This document shows, in pieces, positions 15,724-22,147 of a stretch of 43,913 nucleotides of DNA (position 1 is the first letter of the stretch; every line of letters starts with the position of its first letter). A program made the translations under genes and the position numbers. The notes beneath the pieces were generated by a model, which worked only from the letters and a program-made list of their open reading frames with translations, was not told the origin of the DNA and ran no database searches. This stretch comes from Clostridiales bacterium UBA5888 (GTDB lineage Bacteria > Bacillota > Clostridia > Oscillospirales > Oscillospiraceae), in NCBI GenBank assembly GCA_002431965.1, contig DJEW01000010.1, forward strand, positions 32,477-76,389, read 5' to 3'.

Positions 15724-15780
15724 AAAATTTTGAGACCCTGCCGCACGGTGCTGCGGCAGAGATTTCGCTTTCAAAATTTT
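15724..15780 (-). promoter_or_regulatory. Nested palindrome in the leader of the E2-like gene
   Basis: Outer arms AAAATTTTGA (15724-15733) and TCAAAATTTT (15771-15780) enclose a perfect inner stem, CTGCCGCA (15738-15745) against TGCGGCAG (15752-15759). The block lies 39-95 bases before the start codon at 15685. The inner part resembles the dispersed palindrome family, so it may be a degenerate copy rather than a dedicated regulator. Confidence 0.45.
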
Positions 15781-15837
15781 AAGCATTGTTATTATACAGG
15801 TATTCTTATAATATTACAAGCACAAGTTGAAAACATA

Positions 15838-15999
15838 GGGCGGCAACGCACAATGCGTCTGCAGCGTTTGGCGGGAAAATTATGCTCGGATACAGTCAAT
15901 TTTCCTTAAAGTGAACAAAGTATTCCCGCAAAAAGTGCCGTCATTATAACTCCAATTTTCACGCCGGCTGTTCCTGCTGCACTGTGCGGCGCTGCCCTG
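15838..15999. repeat. MITE-like element with imperfect inverted ends
   Basis: The left end GGGCGGCAACGCACAATGCG and the right end (complement AGGGCAGCGCCGCACAGTGC) match at about 16 of 20 positions. The roughly 160-bp interior is A+T-richer and holds no credible gene. It lies in the 348-base gap between the divergently read E2-like gene and the 3' end of spmB. Outside it and the nested leader palindrome I see nothing coding in the gap. Confidence 0.55.
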
Positions 16000-16033
16000 G
16001 ATAAAATTAAGGTCTTTTATATATCTGCCGCCG

Positions 16034-16561
16034 TCAGCCCCACAAGGCGCGGCATATCCAAGCGGCAGCGAGAAAGCCGGCGGCGTCGGCAAAAAGCGCC
16101 GCGGGTATTGCCCAGCGGGTGGAGCGTACACGCGCTGCCCCGAAGTACACGGCGATTACATAAAACGTCGTCTCGCTGGAGGAGAGCATAACGGCGGCGG
16201 TGCGTCCGGCAAGCGAGTCCGCGCCGCAGCGCTGCATTATCTCCGCCGCAGCGCCCAGCGCACCCGAGCCCGACAGCGGACGCAGCAGCAGTATGAGCGC
16301 GGTCTCCTCCGGAATGCCGAGAAGCGTCAACAGCGGCGCGGCGGCGCGGGCGAAAAGCTCCGGCAGGGCGGAGGCGCGCAGAAGATAGATGGCGGCAAAA
16401 AGCACAGCAAGCGCGGGCAGCATGTCCGCTGCGGTCTTCAGACCGCGGCGCGCGCCGGCGGTCATTGCGTCCATGATGTCCACGCCGTTCATCACGGCTG
16501 CAAGCACCACGGCAGCCGTGATAATCGCCGGCAGCAGCGAAAGCAGCCGGTTTACTGCCAT
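16034..16561 (-). CDS. spmB: Spore maturation protein B
   Basis: This 175-residue integral membrane protein has the SpmB/nucleoside-recognition (Gate) domain layout: LLPAIITAAVVLAAVMNGVDIMDAM at the N terminus, then RRGLKTAADMLPALAVLFAA, and the family core RPLSGSGALGAAAEIMQRCGADS followed by MLSSSETTFYVIAVYFGA. In Bacillus, SpmA and SpmB act together in dehydrating the spore core, and they are also kept in some non-sporulating anaerobes. ATG 16561 overlaps the last ten bases of spmA, so the pair is translationally coupled; a frame extension to 16618 lies entirely within spmA and is rejected. No terminator is obvious downstream before the MITE-like repeat at 15838-15999. Confidence 0.88.
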   Translation of the reverse strand: MAVNRLLSLLPAIITAAVVLAAVMNGVDIMDAMTAGARRGLKTAADMLPALAVLFAAIYLLRASALPELFARAAAPLLTLLGIPEETALILLLRPLSGSGALGAAAEIMQRCGADSLAGRTAAVMLSSSETTFYVIAVYFGAARVRSTRWAIPAALFADAAGFLAAAWICRALWG

Positions 16562-17127
16562 ATCCGCCTCAGCACAGCAGCCGCGCCCAGACCTGCCGCC
16601 AGCGAGATAAGCGAGCACGCCCAGACCGCAGGCAGAATGTCAAACGGCGCCTGCGCCCCGCAGGATGCGCGCACGGCGGCGACGGTTGATGGGATAAGCT
16701 GGATGGAGGCAGTGTTCACGACGGCAAGCAGGCAAAGCTCATCTGACGCATCCCCGCGTTTTCCGGACAGACGCTGTATCCCCTGTGCGGCGCGTATGCC
16801 TGCCGGGGTCGCGGCGTTGCCGAGCCCCATAAGGTTTGCCGCGGCGTTCTCCGTCAATGCAGCCATTACCCCTTCTTTCTGCGCGGCGCGCGGGAAGAGC
16901 AGCCGGAGCGGGCGGCGCAGACAGCGCGCAAGCGCGCCGGCAGCCCCGGCGCGTTCTGCAAGCTCCATCACGGCGCTCCAAAAGCAGATGCTGCCCGAAA
17001 CGGAAATGACGAATTCCACGGCTGCCTGCGCGCCGTCAAGAAGGGCGTCTCCGTCGGCGATGGGGGAGAAAAACAGAGAAATGCAGGGAATAATGAAAAG
17101 AAAAGCAATAATGTAAGAGTATGACAT
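16552..17127 (-). CDS. spmA: Spore maturation protein A
   Basis: This membrane protein of about 191 residues matches SpmA: DGAQAAVEFVISVSGSICFWSAVMELAERAG, then FPRAAQKEGVMAALTENAAANLMGLGNAATPAGI (family core ending NLxGLGNAATPxG) and LAVVNTASIQLIPSTVAAVRASCG. It should work with SpmB as a membrane pair. The start is uncertain: ATG 17127 is given here, but only a weak AGGA precedes it, and a TTG at 17166 would add 13 residues without a ribosome site. The N-terminal 25 residues are very hydrophobic and A+T-rich in codon choice compared with the rest. spmA lies divergent from abrB across about 190 bases that contain the abrB promoter. Confidence 0.85.
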   Translation of the reverse strand: MSYSYIIAFLFIIPCISLFFSPIADGDALLDGAQAAVEFVISVSGSICFWSAVMELAERAGAAGALARCLRRPLRLLFPRAAQKEGVMAALTENAAANLMGLGNAATPAGIRAAQGIQRLSGKRGDASDELCLLAVVNTASIQLIPSTVAAVRASCGAQAPFDILPAVWACSLISLAAGLGAAAVLRRIWQ

Positions 17128-17210
17128 GGCAAAATGACTGAATCCTGCGTCGAAAGACGCCGACAAAATGAATAAAATGTAAATATTACAACTAAAATAG
17201 GAAAATTTAG

Positions 17211-17238
17211 TTGACCGGATGAGATTTCATGTTATAAT
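17211..17238 (+). promoter_or_regulatory. Strong sigma-A-type promoter of abrB
   Basis: TTGACC at 17211-17216 and TATAAT at 17233-17238 are 16 bp apart. They are preceded by an A+T-rich stretch that could act as an UP element. Transcription would begin near 17245, ahead of two ribosome sites. Confidence 0.8.
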
Positions 17239-17260
17239 CGACACAAGGGTGAACGAGTCT

Positions 17261-17276
17261 AAGGAGAGAGACCGTG
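17261..17276 (+). promoter_or_regulatory. Second ribosome site with an in-frame upstream GTG start
   Basis: AAGGAGAG at 17261-17268 stands five bases before GTG 17274, which is in frame with abrB and would add 14 polar residues to its N terminus. The canonical start (17316) has its own AAGGAG at 17301-17306. Confidence 0.4.
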
Positions 17277-17315
17277 AATACCCAATCTGCATCGATAGAA
17301 AAGGAGCGTAGAAAG

Positions 17316-17561
17316 ATGAAATCTACAGGTATTGTGCGTAAGGTTGATGAGCTGGGTCGTATTGTTCTGCCCATAGAGATGCGCCGCACACTCGACATCG
17401 CAGAGAAGGATGCATTAGAGATATATGTTGAAGGAGAAGACATTATTCTTCACAAGTATCAGGCAGCCTGCGTGTTCTGCGACAGCGTGAAGGATATTAT
17501 CCCCTACAAGGGAAGATTTGTATGTCCTGAGTGCATCAAGAAGCTTCAGGAGATCATCTGA
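17316..17561 (+). CDS. abrB: AbrB-type transition-state regulator with C-terminal Cys4 motif
   Basis: The 81-residue protein has an N-terminal swapped-hairpin DNA-binding domain almost identical to Bacillus AbrB: MKSTGIVRKVDELGRIVLPI, then EMRRTLDIAEKDALEIYVEG. AbrB-type proteins bind A+T-rich promoters and hold back stationary-phase genes. The C terminus differs from Bacillus AbrB. It carries C52-x2-C55 and C70-x2-C73 (ACVFCDS, FVCPECIKK), a likely zinc ribbon that would take the place of the multimerising C-terminal domain and might sense redox or metal. ATG 17316 is the most likely start (AAGGAG nine bases upstream, and the family begins MKSTG), but GTG 17274 with its own strong site is possible. 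A promoter lies at 17211-17238. Confidence 0.93.
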   Translation: MKSTGIVRKVDELGRIVLPIEMRRTLDIAEKDALEIYVEGEDIILHKYQAACVFCDSVKDIIPYKGRFVCPECIKKLQEII

Positions 17562-17623
17562 GTACCCACAGCCAGTGGGCTGAACTGAAGAAGAAAGCAA
17601 CAAAAGCAATTGTCCGAAAATGA

Positions 17624-17664
17624 AAGCTGCTCTGCCGGCACTGTCTGTACCGGCGGGGCGGCTT
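17624..17664 (+). terminator. Probable abrB terminator
   Basis: A 15-bp stem with three G-U wobbles (AAGCTGCTCTGCCGG against CCGGCGGGGCGGCTT) has an 11-base loop, about 60 bases after the abrB stop. The following T-tract is short. Confidence 0.5.
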
Positions 17665-17675
17665 CTGCGCATTTT

Positions 17676-17816
17676 AAGGCAGCAGTGCATCATACGGCAT
17701 TGCCTTATATAAGCACGCCAGCAATTACCGGCACAGTTCCCGGAAATTGCTGGCGTGCATTATTATTCGTACCGGTATGGTAAATCCAAGGCAGCACCGC
17801 ATTTCTAAACACGGTG
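17676..17816. repeat. Two short palindromic repeat copies flanking a long hairpin
   Basis: Copy one (17676-17706) begins AAGGCAGCAGTGCATC and ends TTGCCTT; copy two (17788-17816) begins AAGGCAGCACCGC and ends CACGGTG. Between them is a near-perfect hairpin, GCACGCCAGCAATT (17713-17726) against AATTGCTGGCGTGC (17745-17758) with a further CCGG pair inside. It can act as a terminator between the convergent abrB and trmN genes. The second copy overlaps the final codons and stop of the methyltransferase gene. Confidence 0.6.
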
Positions 17817-18521
17817 GTATATGCGCCTGTACTCGTCAGACTCTCCCCCATCTGGAGCGGTGAGGATAAGAGGGGGCTCTATTTTCAGCCCCGGTTTTCC
17901 GCCGCGCCGCCCCTCAATGAGCACGAGCGACGGCGCGCTTTCCGCGCGCGGCTGCACGCAGCGCAGGCGCTTTGGCTCAATGCCGTGACCGCTCATGCAC
18001 GCGAATATTTCCGCCAGGCGCTCCGGGCGGTGGACGAGAGACAGGCTGCCGCCCGTGCGAAGAAGCCACTGAGCCGCGGCGCAGATGTCTTCAAGCGTGC
18101 AGCTCAGCTCCCCACGTGCGGCGGCGCGCGGCGCGGAGGATGCGCTCTTGCCGTGCCCGACGGGGAAATACGGCGGGTTTGCCGCGGCGAGATCAAACGA
18201 CCCGGCGGAGAAAAGCTCCCTCACACGGCGGATATCGCCGCAGATCATATCTGCGCGCTCCGTCAGCGCGTTTTCCGCCATGTTTGCGCGCGCAAGCTCC
18301 GCCGCCTCCGGCACAAGCTCCAGCCCGGTCATGTGCAGAGCTGGTGAACGCACGAGCAGCAGCAGCGATATTGCGCCCGACGCACAGCCAAGGTCAATGC
18401 CGCGCCGCGCGGACGCCGTGTTCACAAAGTCTGCCAGCAGCACGCAGTCCGTGCCGAGCCGGAAATGCTCCGCCTGTGCAAAGCGCGGTCCGCCCTGCCA
18501 AAGCCCGCAGAATTCTGCCAT
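17805..18521 (-). CDS. tRNA1(Val) adenine-N6 methyltransferase-like protein
   Basis: The 238-residue SAM-dependent methyltransferase resembles TrmN6/YabB, which methylates A37 of tRNA1(Val). The opening FAQAEHFRLGTDCVLLADF matches the family's substrate-side segment. Motif I is IDLGCASGAISL (42-53). The catalytic amino-methyltransferase motif is NPPYF (NPPY 115-118). The start 18521 is set by GGAGG about 8 bases upstream; a longer frame to 18677 runs back through the ferredoxin terminator and is rejected. The last codons (His-Arg-Val-stop) lie inside a dispersed repeat copy, so the original C terminus may have been replaced. It follows the ferredoxin gene on the same strand but is separated from it by a strong terminator, so it may depend on read-through or an unseen promoter. 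A general NPPY methyltransferase with another substrate is possible. Confidence 0.85.
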   Translation of the reverse strand: MAEFCGLWQGGPRFAQAEHFRLGTDCVLLADFVNTASARRGIDLGCASGAISLLLLVRSPALHMTGLELVPEAAELARANMAENALTERADMICGDIRRVRELFSAGSFDLAAANPPYFPVGHGKSASSAPRAAARGELSCTLEDICAAAQWLLRTGGSLSLVHRPERLAEIFACMSGHGIEPKRLRCVQPRAESAPSLVLIEGRRGGKPGLKIEPPLILTAPDGGESDEYRRIYHRV

Positions 18522-18568
18522 GGGAAAAACCTCCTCAAAACGGAAAGCGGGACGGCCGCGCCGCCCCG

Positions 18569-18605
18569 AAAAAAGACACACGGGACGGTCTTTGCCGTCC
18601 CGTGT
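18569..18605 (-). terminator. Intrinsic terminator of the ferredoxin gene
   Basis: A perfect 11-bp stem (ACACGGGACGG at 18578-18588, complement at 18595-18605) is followed on the minus strand by GTC and six T residues (complement of 18569-18574). Confidence 0.9.
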
Positions 18606-18616
18606 TCTTCGCACCT

Positions 18617-18787
18617 TTACTCCTGAACGATCGCCTCGGCAGGGCACTGAGCCGCGCAGGCGCCGCACTCCAGGCACTTGTCCTGATCAATAACGTAGTG
18701 CACGTCGCCCATTTCAATTGCATCAGCAGGGCACTGAGCTGCGCAGGAACCGCAGGACAGGCACTCGTCGGTAATAACATAAGCCAT
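18617..18787 (-). CDS. 2x[4Fe-4S] ferredoxin
   Basis: This 56-residue clostridial-type ferredoxin is a soluble low-potential electron carrier. The two cluster motifs are C9-x2-C12-x2-C15-x3-C19-P (CLSCGSCAAQCP) and C38-x2-C41-x2-C44-x3-C48-P (CLECGACAAQCP), in the standard pseudo-symmetric arrangement. The sequence begins MAYVITDEC and ends PAEAIVQE, the same length as the classic Clostridium proteins. CGGAGG lies about 9 bases before ATG 18787. A promoter at 18858-18885 and a strong terminator at 18569-18605 make it a single-gene, probably highly expressed unit. It would serve pyruvate:ferredoxin oxidoreductase, hydrogenase or Rnf-type enzymes encoded elsewhere. Confidence 0.97.
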   Translation of the reverse strand: MAYVITDECLSCGSCAAQCPADAIEMGDVHYVIDQDKCLECGACAAQCPAEAIVQE

Positions 18788-18857
18788 ATAGTGTTACCTC
18801 CGTATGTATATTTGGCGTCTCCCTGCGTGAGCGGGGGGAACAACCTTTCCATTGCAC

Positions 18858-18885
18858 ATTGTAACACAGAAAATCAAAAAATCAA
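18858..18885 (-). promoter_or_regulatory. Promoter of the ferredoxin gene
   Basis: On the minus strand TTGATT (complement of 18880-18885) and TACAAT (complement of 18858-18863) are 16 bp apart, in an A+T-rich patch about 70 bases before the start codon. Confidence 0.6.
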
Positions 18886-18992
18886 TTGAAAATTTCAAGC
18901 ACATATATAATTCCTGTAAAAGCTGGGGATAATTTTTCTGCCCGGGCGCTGTTTCGCCGGATTTGGCGCGTCATTTGGGCGATAATCTGTTG

Positions 18993-19028
18993 AGGCAGCG
19001 CCGTGCAGCACGCCTGCGGCACTGCCCT
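18993..19028. repeat. Short palindromic repeat copy upstream of clpC
   Basis: This 36-bp imperfect palindrome begins AGGCAGCGCCGTGCAG and ends GCGGCACTGCCCT. It belongs to the dispersed family (other copies at 15838, 17676, 30655 and 42371) and ends 28 bases before the clpC start codon, so it is probably in the clpC leader. Confidence 0.65.
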
Positions 19029-19056
19029 GAGGTAATGGCGGAGGGAGGATCACAAC

Positions 19057-21339
19057 ATGAAAAGCAATGGGCAGTTCACGCAGAGGGCGGAGCTGGCGAT
19101 AGAGAACGCGCGGGTCGCGGCGGGAAGCTTTGGGCACGGCTTCGTCGGGACGGAGCACCTTGTGCTGGGGATAACGATGGAGCACGAGGGACTGGGTGCA
19201 CGAATCCTCGACCGGCGCGGCATAAGCGAGAGCGCGCTGCGCCGCGTGATAGGAGAGATGGACGGCACGGGCGCGCCGGGCACTCCCGGGCAGGGGCTGA
19301 CAACGAGGGCGCGCATCGCCGTGGAGCGCGCCGCTGCAGAGGCGACCGCGATGCAGCAGGGCTATATCGGCACGGAGCATATTCTCATCGGCGTGCTGCG
19401 CCAGAGCGACAGCGGCGGCGTGCGCGCGCTCGCGCTGGCCGGGGCGGACGCAAACGACGTGTACACCGACATAATGGACGCCTTCGGCGCGCCCGGCGGC
19501 CGTGGCAAGCCGCAGACAGGTACGGCGCGGCAGACGGTACGCCGCACCGAAACGCGGATCCTCGACCAGTACAGCCGCGACCTGACGGAGCTTGCGCTTG
19601 CCGGCGCAACGGATCCCGTCGTCGGGCGCGAGAGCGAGATAATGCGCGCCGTGCAGATACTCTCCCGCAGGACAAAAAACAATCCCGTGCTCGTGGGCGA
19701 GCCGGGAGTGGGGAAAACTGCCGTGGCTGAGGGACTGGCGATGCTGGTGGCGCGCGGGGAAGCGCCTGCGGAGCTTGCGCGAAAGCGCATCGTGTCGCTG
19801 GACATCCCTGCAATGCTCGCCGGGACGAAGTACCGCGGCGACTTTGAGGAGCGCGTGAAGGCGGTTTTGAAGGACGTGAAGCGCGCGGGGGACGTGATAC
19901 TCTTCATCGACGAGCTGCACACCATCATCGGCGCAGGCAGCGCCGAGGGCGCGATAGACGCGGCAAACATCCTCAAGCCCGCGCTGGGGCGGGGCGAGGT
20001 GCAGATCATCGGCGCGACGACGCCGGAGGAGTACCGCCGCCATATCGAAAAGGACGCGGCGCTGGAGCGGCGCTTCCAGCCGGTGCGTATTGCAGAGCCG
20101 GATCGCGCGCAGACGCTTGCAATGCTCAAAAGCCTGCGCCGCGCGCTTGAAAAGCACCACGGCGTGTGCATATCCGACGGCGCGATAGACGCGGCGTATG
20201 AGCTTTCCGTGCGGTATATAAACGACCGCTTCCTCCCTGACAAGGCGATAGATCTCATTGACGAGGCGGCAGCCGGGGTGCATGTGGCGGCGCGCGCTGA
20301 TATGACGGTGCGCCCGGGGGATGTGGCGCAGGTCGTCTCACGCTGGACGGACATACCCGTGACGGGGCTGGACAAGGATGAGAGCGAGCGGCTGAAAAAC
20401 CTTGAGGACGAGCTCAGACGGCGGATAATCGGGCAGGACGAGGCGGTGTCCGCCGTGGCGCGTGCCATCCGCCGCAGCCGTGTCGGGCTGAAGGATCCCG
20501 CGCGCCCGGTGGGCAGCTTCCTTTTTCTCGGACCGACGGGCGTGGGGAAGACGGAGCTTTGCCGCGCGCTTGCCGCGACGGTGTTCGGCGACGAGCGGGC
20601 GATGATACGCCTTGATATGTCGGAATACATGGAAAAGCACACCGTCAGCCGGCTCATCGGCTCGCCCCCGGGGTACGTCGGGTATGAGGACGGCGGACAG
20701 CTCACCGAGAAGGTGCGCAGAAAGCCGTGGTCGGTGGTGCTTTTTGACGAGATAGAAAAGGCGCACGAGGACGTGTGGAGCATCCTGCTGCAAATAATGG
20801 ACGACGGACATCTCACGGATTCCGCCGGACGGCGCGTGGATTTCAGCAACACGGTCGTGGTGATGACGTCGAACGTGGGAGCAAAGGCAATAACCGACGG
20901 CAGACCGCGCCTGGGCTTTTCCGGCGGGGACGGCGGCGGAGAGCGCGAGATGCGCGAGAGGGTCATGGCGGAGCTGAAAGCGACGTTCCGCCCGGAGTTT
21001 CTCAACCGTATCGACGAGACTATCGTTTTTCACCGGCTCACGGAAGAGAATATGTACGCCATAACCGAGACGCTGCTTGACGGCGTGAAGAAACGCTTTG
21101 AAAAGCTGGGGCTGACGCTTGCCGTGCCGGAGGAGACGGCGCGCTTTCTTGCCCGCGCCGGACATGACGACGCCTTCGGCGCGCGCCCGCTGCGGCGCAC
21201 GGTGCAGCACAGCATAGAGGATGCGGCGGCGGAGCTGCTGCTGGATGGGCGGGCAAAAGCCGGAGACGCGATAGCGGCGCTCGTCACCGGCGGCGAGGTG
21301 ACGCTTACGGTCGCGGCGCGGTATACGGACGCGGTGTAG
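19057..21339 (+). CDS. clpC: ClpC-like AAA+ unfoldase lacking the middle domain
   Basis: This 760-residue Hsp100 ATPase would unfold substrates for ClpP. The N-terminal domain has two Clp_N repeats (GHGFVGTEHLVLGI near 25-39 and QGYIGTEHILIGVL near 101-114). D1 has Walker A GEPGVGKT (214-221) and Walker B ILFIDE (281-286). D2 has Walker A GPTGVGKT (492-499) and Walker B VLFDE (561-565). An LGF tripeptide (619-621) sits where the ClpP-docking loop belongs. The odd point is the D1 end: IDLIDEAAAGVH (about 398-409) runs within 20 residues into VAQVVSRWTDIPV. The coiled-coil middle (UVR-containing) domain of about 60 residues, where MecA-type adaptors bind ClpC, is absent, as in ClpA. GGAGG precedes ATG 19057. 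It ends in a hairpin terminator. Confidence 0.88.
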   Translation: MKSNGQFTQRAELAIENARVAAGSFGHGFVGTEHLVLGITMEHEGLGARILDRRGISESALRRVIGEMDGTGAPGTPGQGLTTRARIAVERAAAEATAMQQGYIGTEHILIGVLRQSDSGGVRALALAGADANDVYTDIMDAFGAPGGRGKPQTGTARQTVRRTETRILDQYSRDLTELALAGATDPVVGRESEIMRAVQILSRRTKNNPVLVGEPGVGKTAVAEGLAMLVARGEAPAELARKRIVSLDIPAMLAGTKYRGDFEERVKAVLKDVKRAGDVILFIDELHTIIGAGSAEGAIDAANILKPALGRGEVQIIGATTPEEYRRHIEKDAALERRFQPVRIAEPDRAQTLAMLKSLRRALEKHHGVCISDGAIDAAYELSVRYINDRFLPDKAIDLIDEAAAGVHVAARADMTVRPGDVAQVVSRWTDIPVTGLDKDESERLKNLEDELRRRIIGQDEAVSAVARAIRRSRVGLKDPARPVGSFLFLGPTGVGKTELCRALAATVFGDERAMIRLDMSEYMEKHTVSRLIGSPPGYVGYEDGGQLTEKVRRKPWSVVLFDEIEKAHEDVWSILLQIMDDGHLTDSAGRRVDFSNTVVVMTSNVGAKAITDGRPRLGFSGGDGGGEREMRERVMAELKATFRPEFLNRIDETIVFHRLTEENMYAITETLLDGVKKRFEKLGLTLAVPEETARFLARAGHDDAFGARPLRRTVQHSIEDAAAELLLDGRAKAGDAIAALVTGGEVTLTVAARYTDAV

Positions 21340-21359
21340 GAAACTGCACCGCGTCCTTT
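21327..21359 (+). terminator. Terminator enclosing the clpC stop codon
   Basis: A perfect 10-bp stem (GGACGCGGTG at 21327-21336, CACCGCGTCC at 21347-21356) is followed by TTT. The clpC stop codon TAG (21337-21339) lies in the loop. Confidence 0.7.
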
Positions 21360-21384
21360 CTGCGTCTATCTGCGTTTATTTCCC

Positions 21385-21413
21385 TTGTAAATAAACTATT
21401 GTTGAATTATAAT
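21385..21413 (+). promoter_or_regulatory. Promoter of the two-component operon
   Basis: TTGTAA at 21385-21390 and TATAAT at 21408-21413 are 17 bp apart, 62 bases before the response regulator start codon. Confidence 0.7.
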
Positions 21414-21475
21414 TGAAAATGAGTTTAACGTCATTCGGTAAAATTCAATAAAAACCATATGATCGGAGACAGAGC

Positions 21476-22147
21476 ATGTTCAAGATACTTATAGCGGAGG
21501 ACGACAGCGAGCTTCGGCAGCTGTTCAGCCACGTGCTCATAAAAAACGGATATTCCGTGACCGGTGTTGATAATGGGCACCGCGCGCTTGCGGCGATGGA
21601 CACGAGCTACTACGATCTCATCATTTCCGACATTATGATGCCCGGTATGGACGGATATGAGCTGGTGAAGACCATCCGCGCAGCCTGCAACAATACGCCG
21701 GTGCTGATGATAACCGCGCGCGCCGCCTTTGACGATATGCGCGAGGGCTTCATCTCCGGCACGGACGACTATATGGTCAAGCCCGTGAATGTCAACGAGC
21801 TGCTGCTGCGCGTGGGCGCGCTGCTGCGCCGTGCGCAGATCATAAACGAGCGCCGCCTTGTCGTCGGGGACACCGTGATGGAGTGCGACTCCCTGGCGGT
21901 GACGGTGAACGGGCAGAGCATGGTGCTGCCGCAGAAGGAATTCATGCTGCTTTACAAGATGGCGTCGTACCCCGGGCGCATATTCACGCGCCAGCAGCTT
22001 ATGGACGATATATGGGGCTACGAGTCCGAGACGAACACGCACACCGTCGATGTGCATATCGGGCGGCTGCGCGACCGCTTCAAGGATAACCGCGACTTCC
22101 GCATAGTGACGATGCGCGGGCTGGGCTACAAGGTGGAGAAGGCATGA
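21476..22147 (+). CDS. OmpR/PhoB-family response regulator
   Basis: This 223-residue protein has a receiver domain and a winged-helix DNA-binding domain. The receiver has the acidic pocket Glu8-Asp9-Asp10, phospho-acceptor Asp52 (IISDIMMPGMDG), switch Thr80 and Lys102 (MVKP). The effector domain from about 125 has LPQKEFMLLYKMASYPGRIFTRQQL, HTVDVHIGRLRDRF (recognition helix) and the terminal wing RGLGYKVE. It should bind direct-repeat DNA as a dimer after phosphorylation by the kinase encoded next, whose ATG overlaps its TGA (ATGA at 22144-22147). A clear promoter precedes it, so it is the first gene of an operon that may extend to the SGNH hydrolase and beyond. Confidence 0.95.
   Translation: MFKILIAEDDSELRQLFSHVLIKNGYSVTGVDNGHRALAAMDTSYYDLIISDIMMPGMDGYELVKTIRAACNNTPVLMITARAAFDDMREGFISGTDDYMVKPVNVNELLLRVGALLRRAQIINERRLVVGDTVMECDSLAVTVNGQSMVLPQKEFMLLYKMASYPGRIFTRQQLMDDIWGYESETNTHTVDVHIGRLRDRFKDNRDFRIVTMRGLGYKVEKA

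Noticed and set aside
15703..16131. Short frames within the MITE-like repeat and leader
   Set aside because: They start inside palindromes, lack ribosome sites, and show no protein-like composition.
17713..17758. The long hairpin as a CRISPR repeat or small RNA gene
   Set aside because: There is only one copy with no spacer-repeat pattern. The position between convergent genes fits a terminator.
18895..21005. Long minus-strand frames (462 and 547 codons) opposite clpC
   Set aside because: The products are Arg/His- or Ser/Arg-rich with no recognisable fold, while the plus strand encodes a complete Hsp100 protein.
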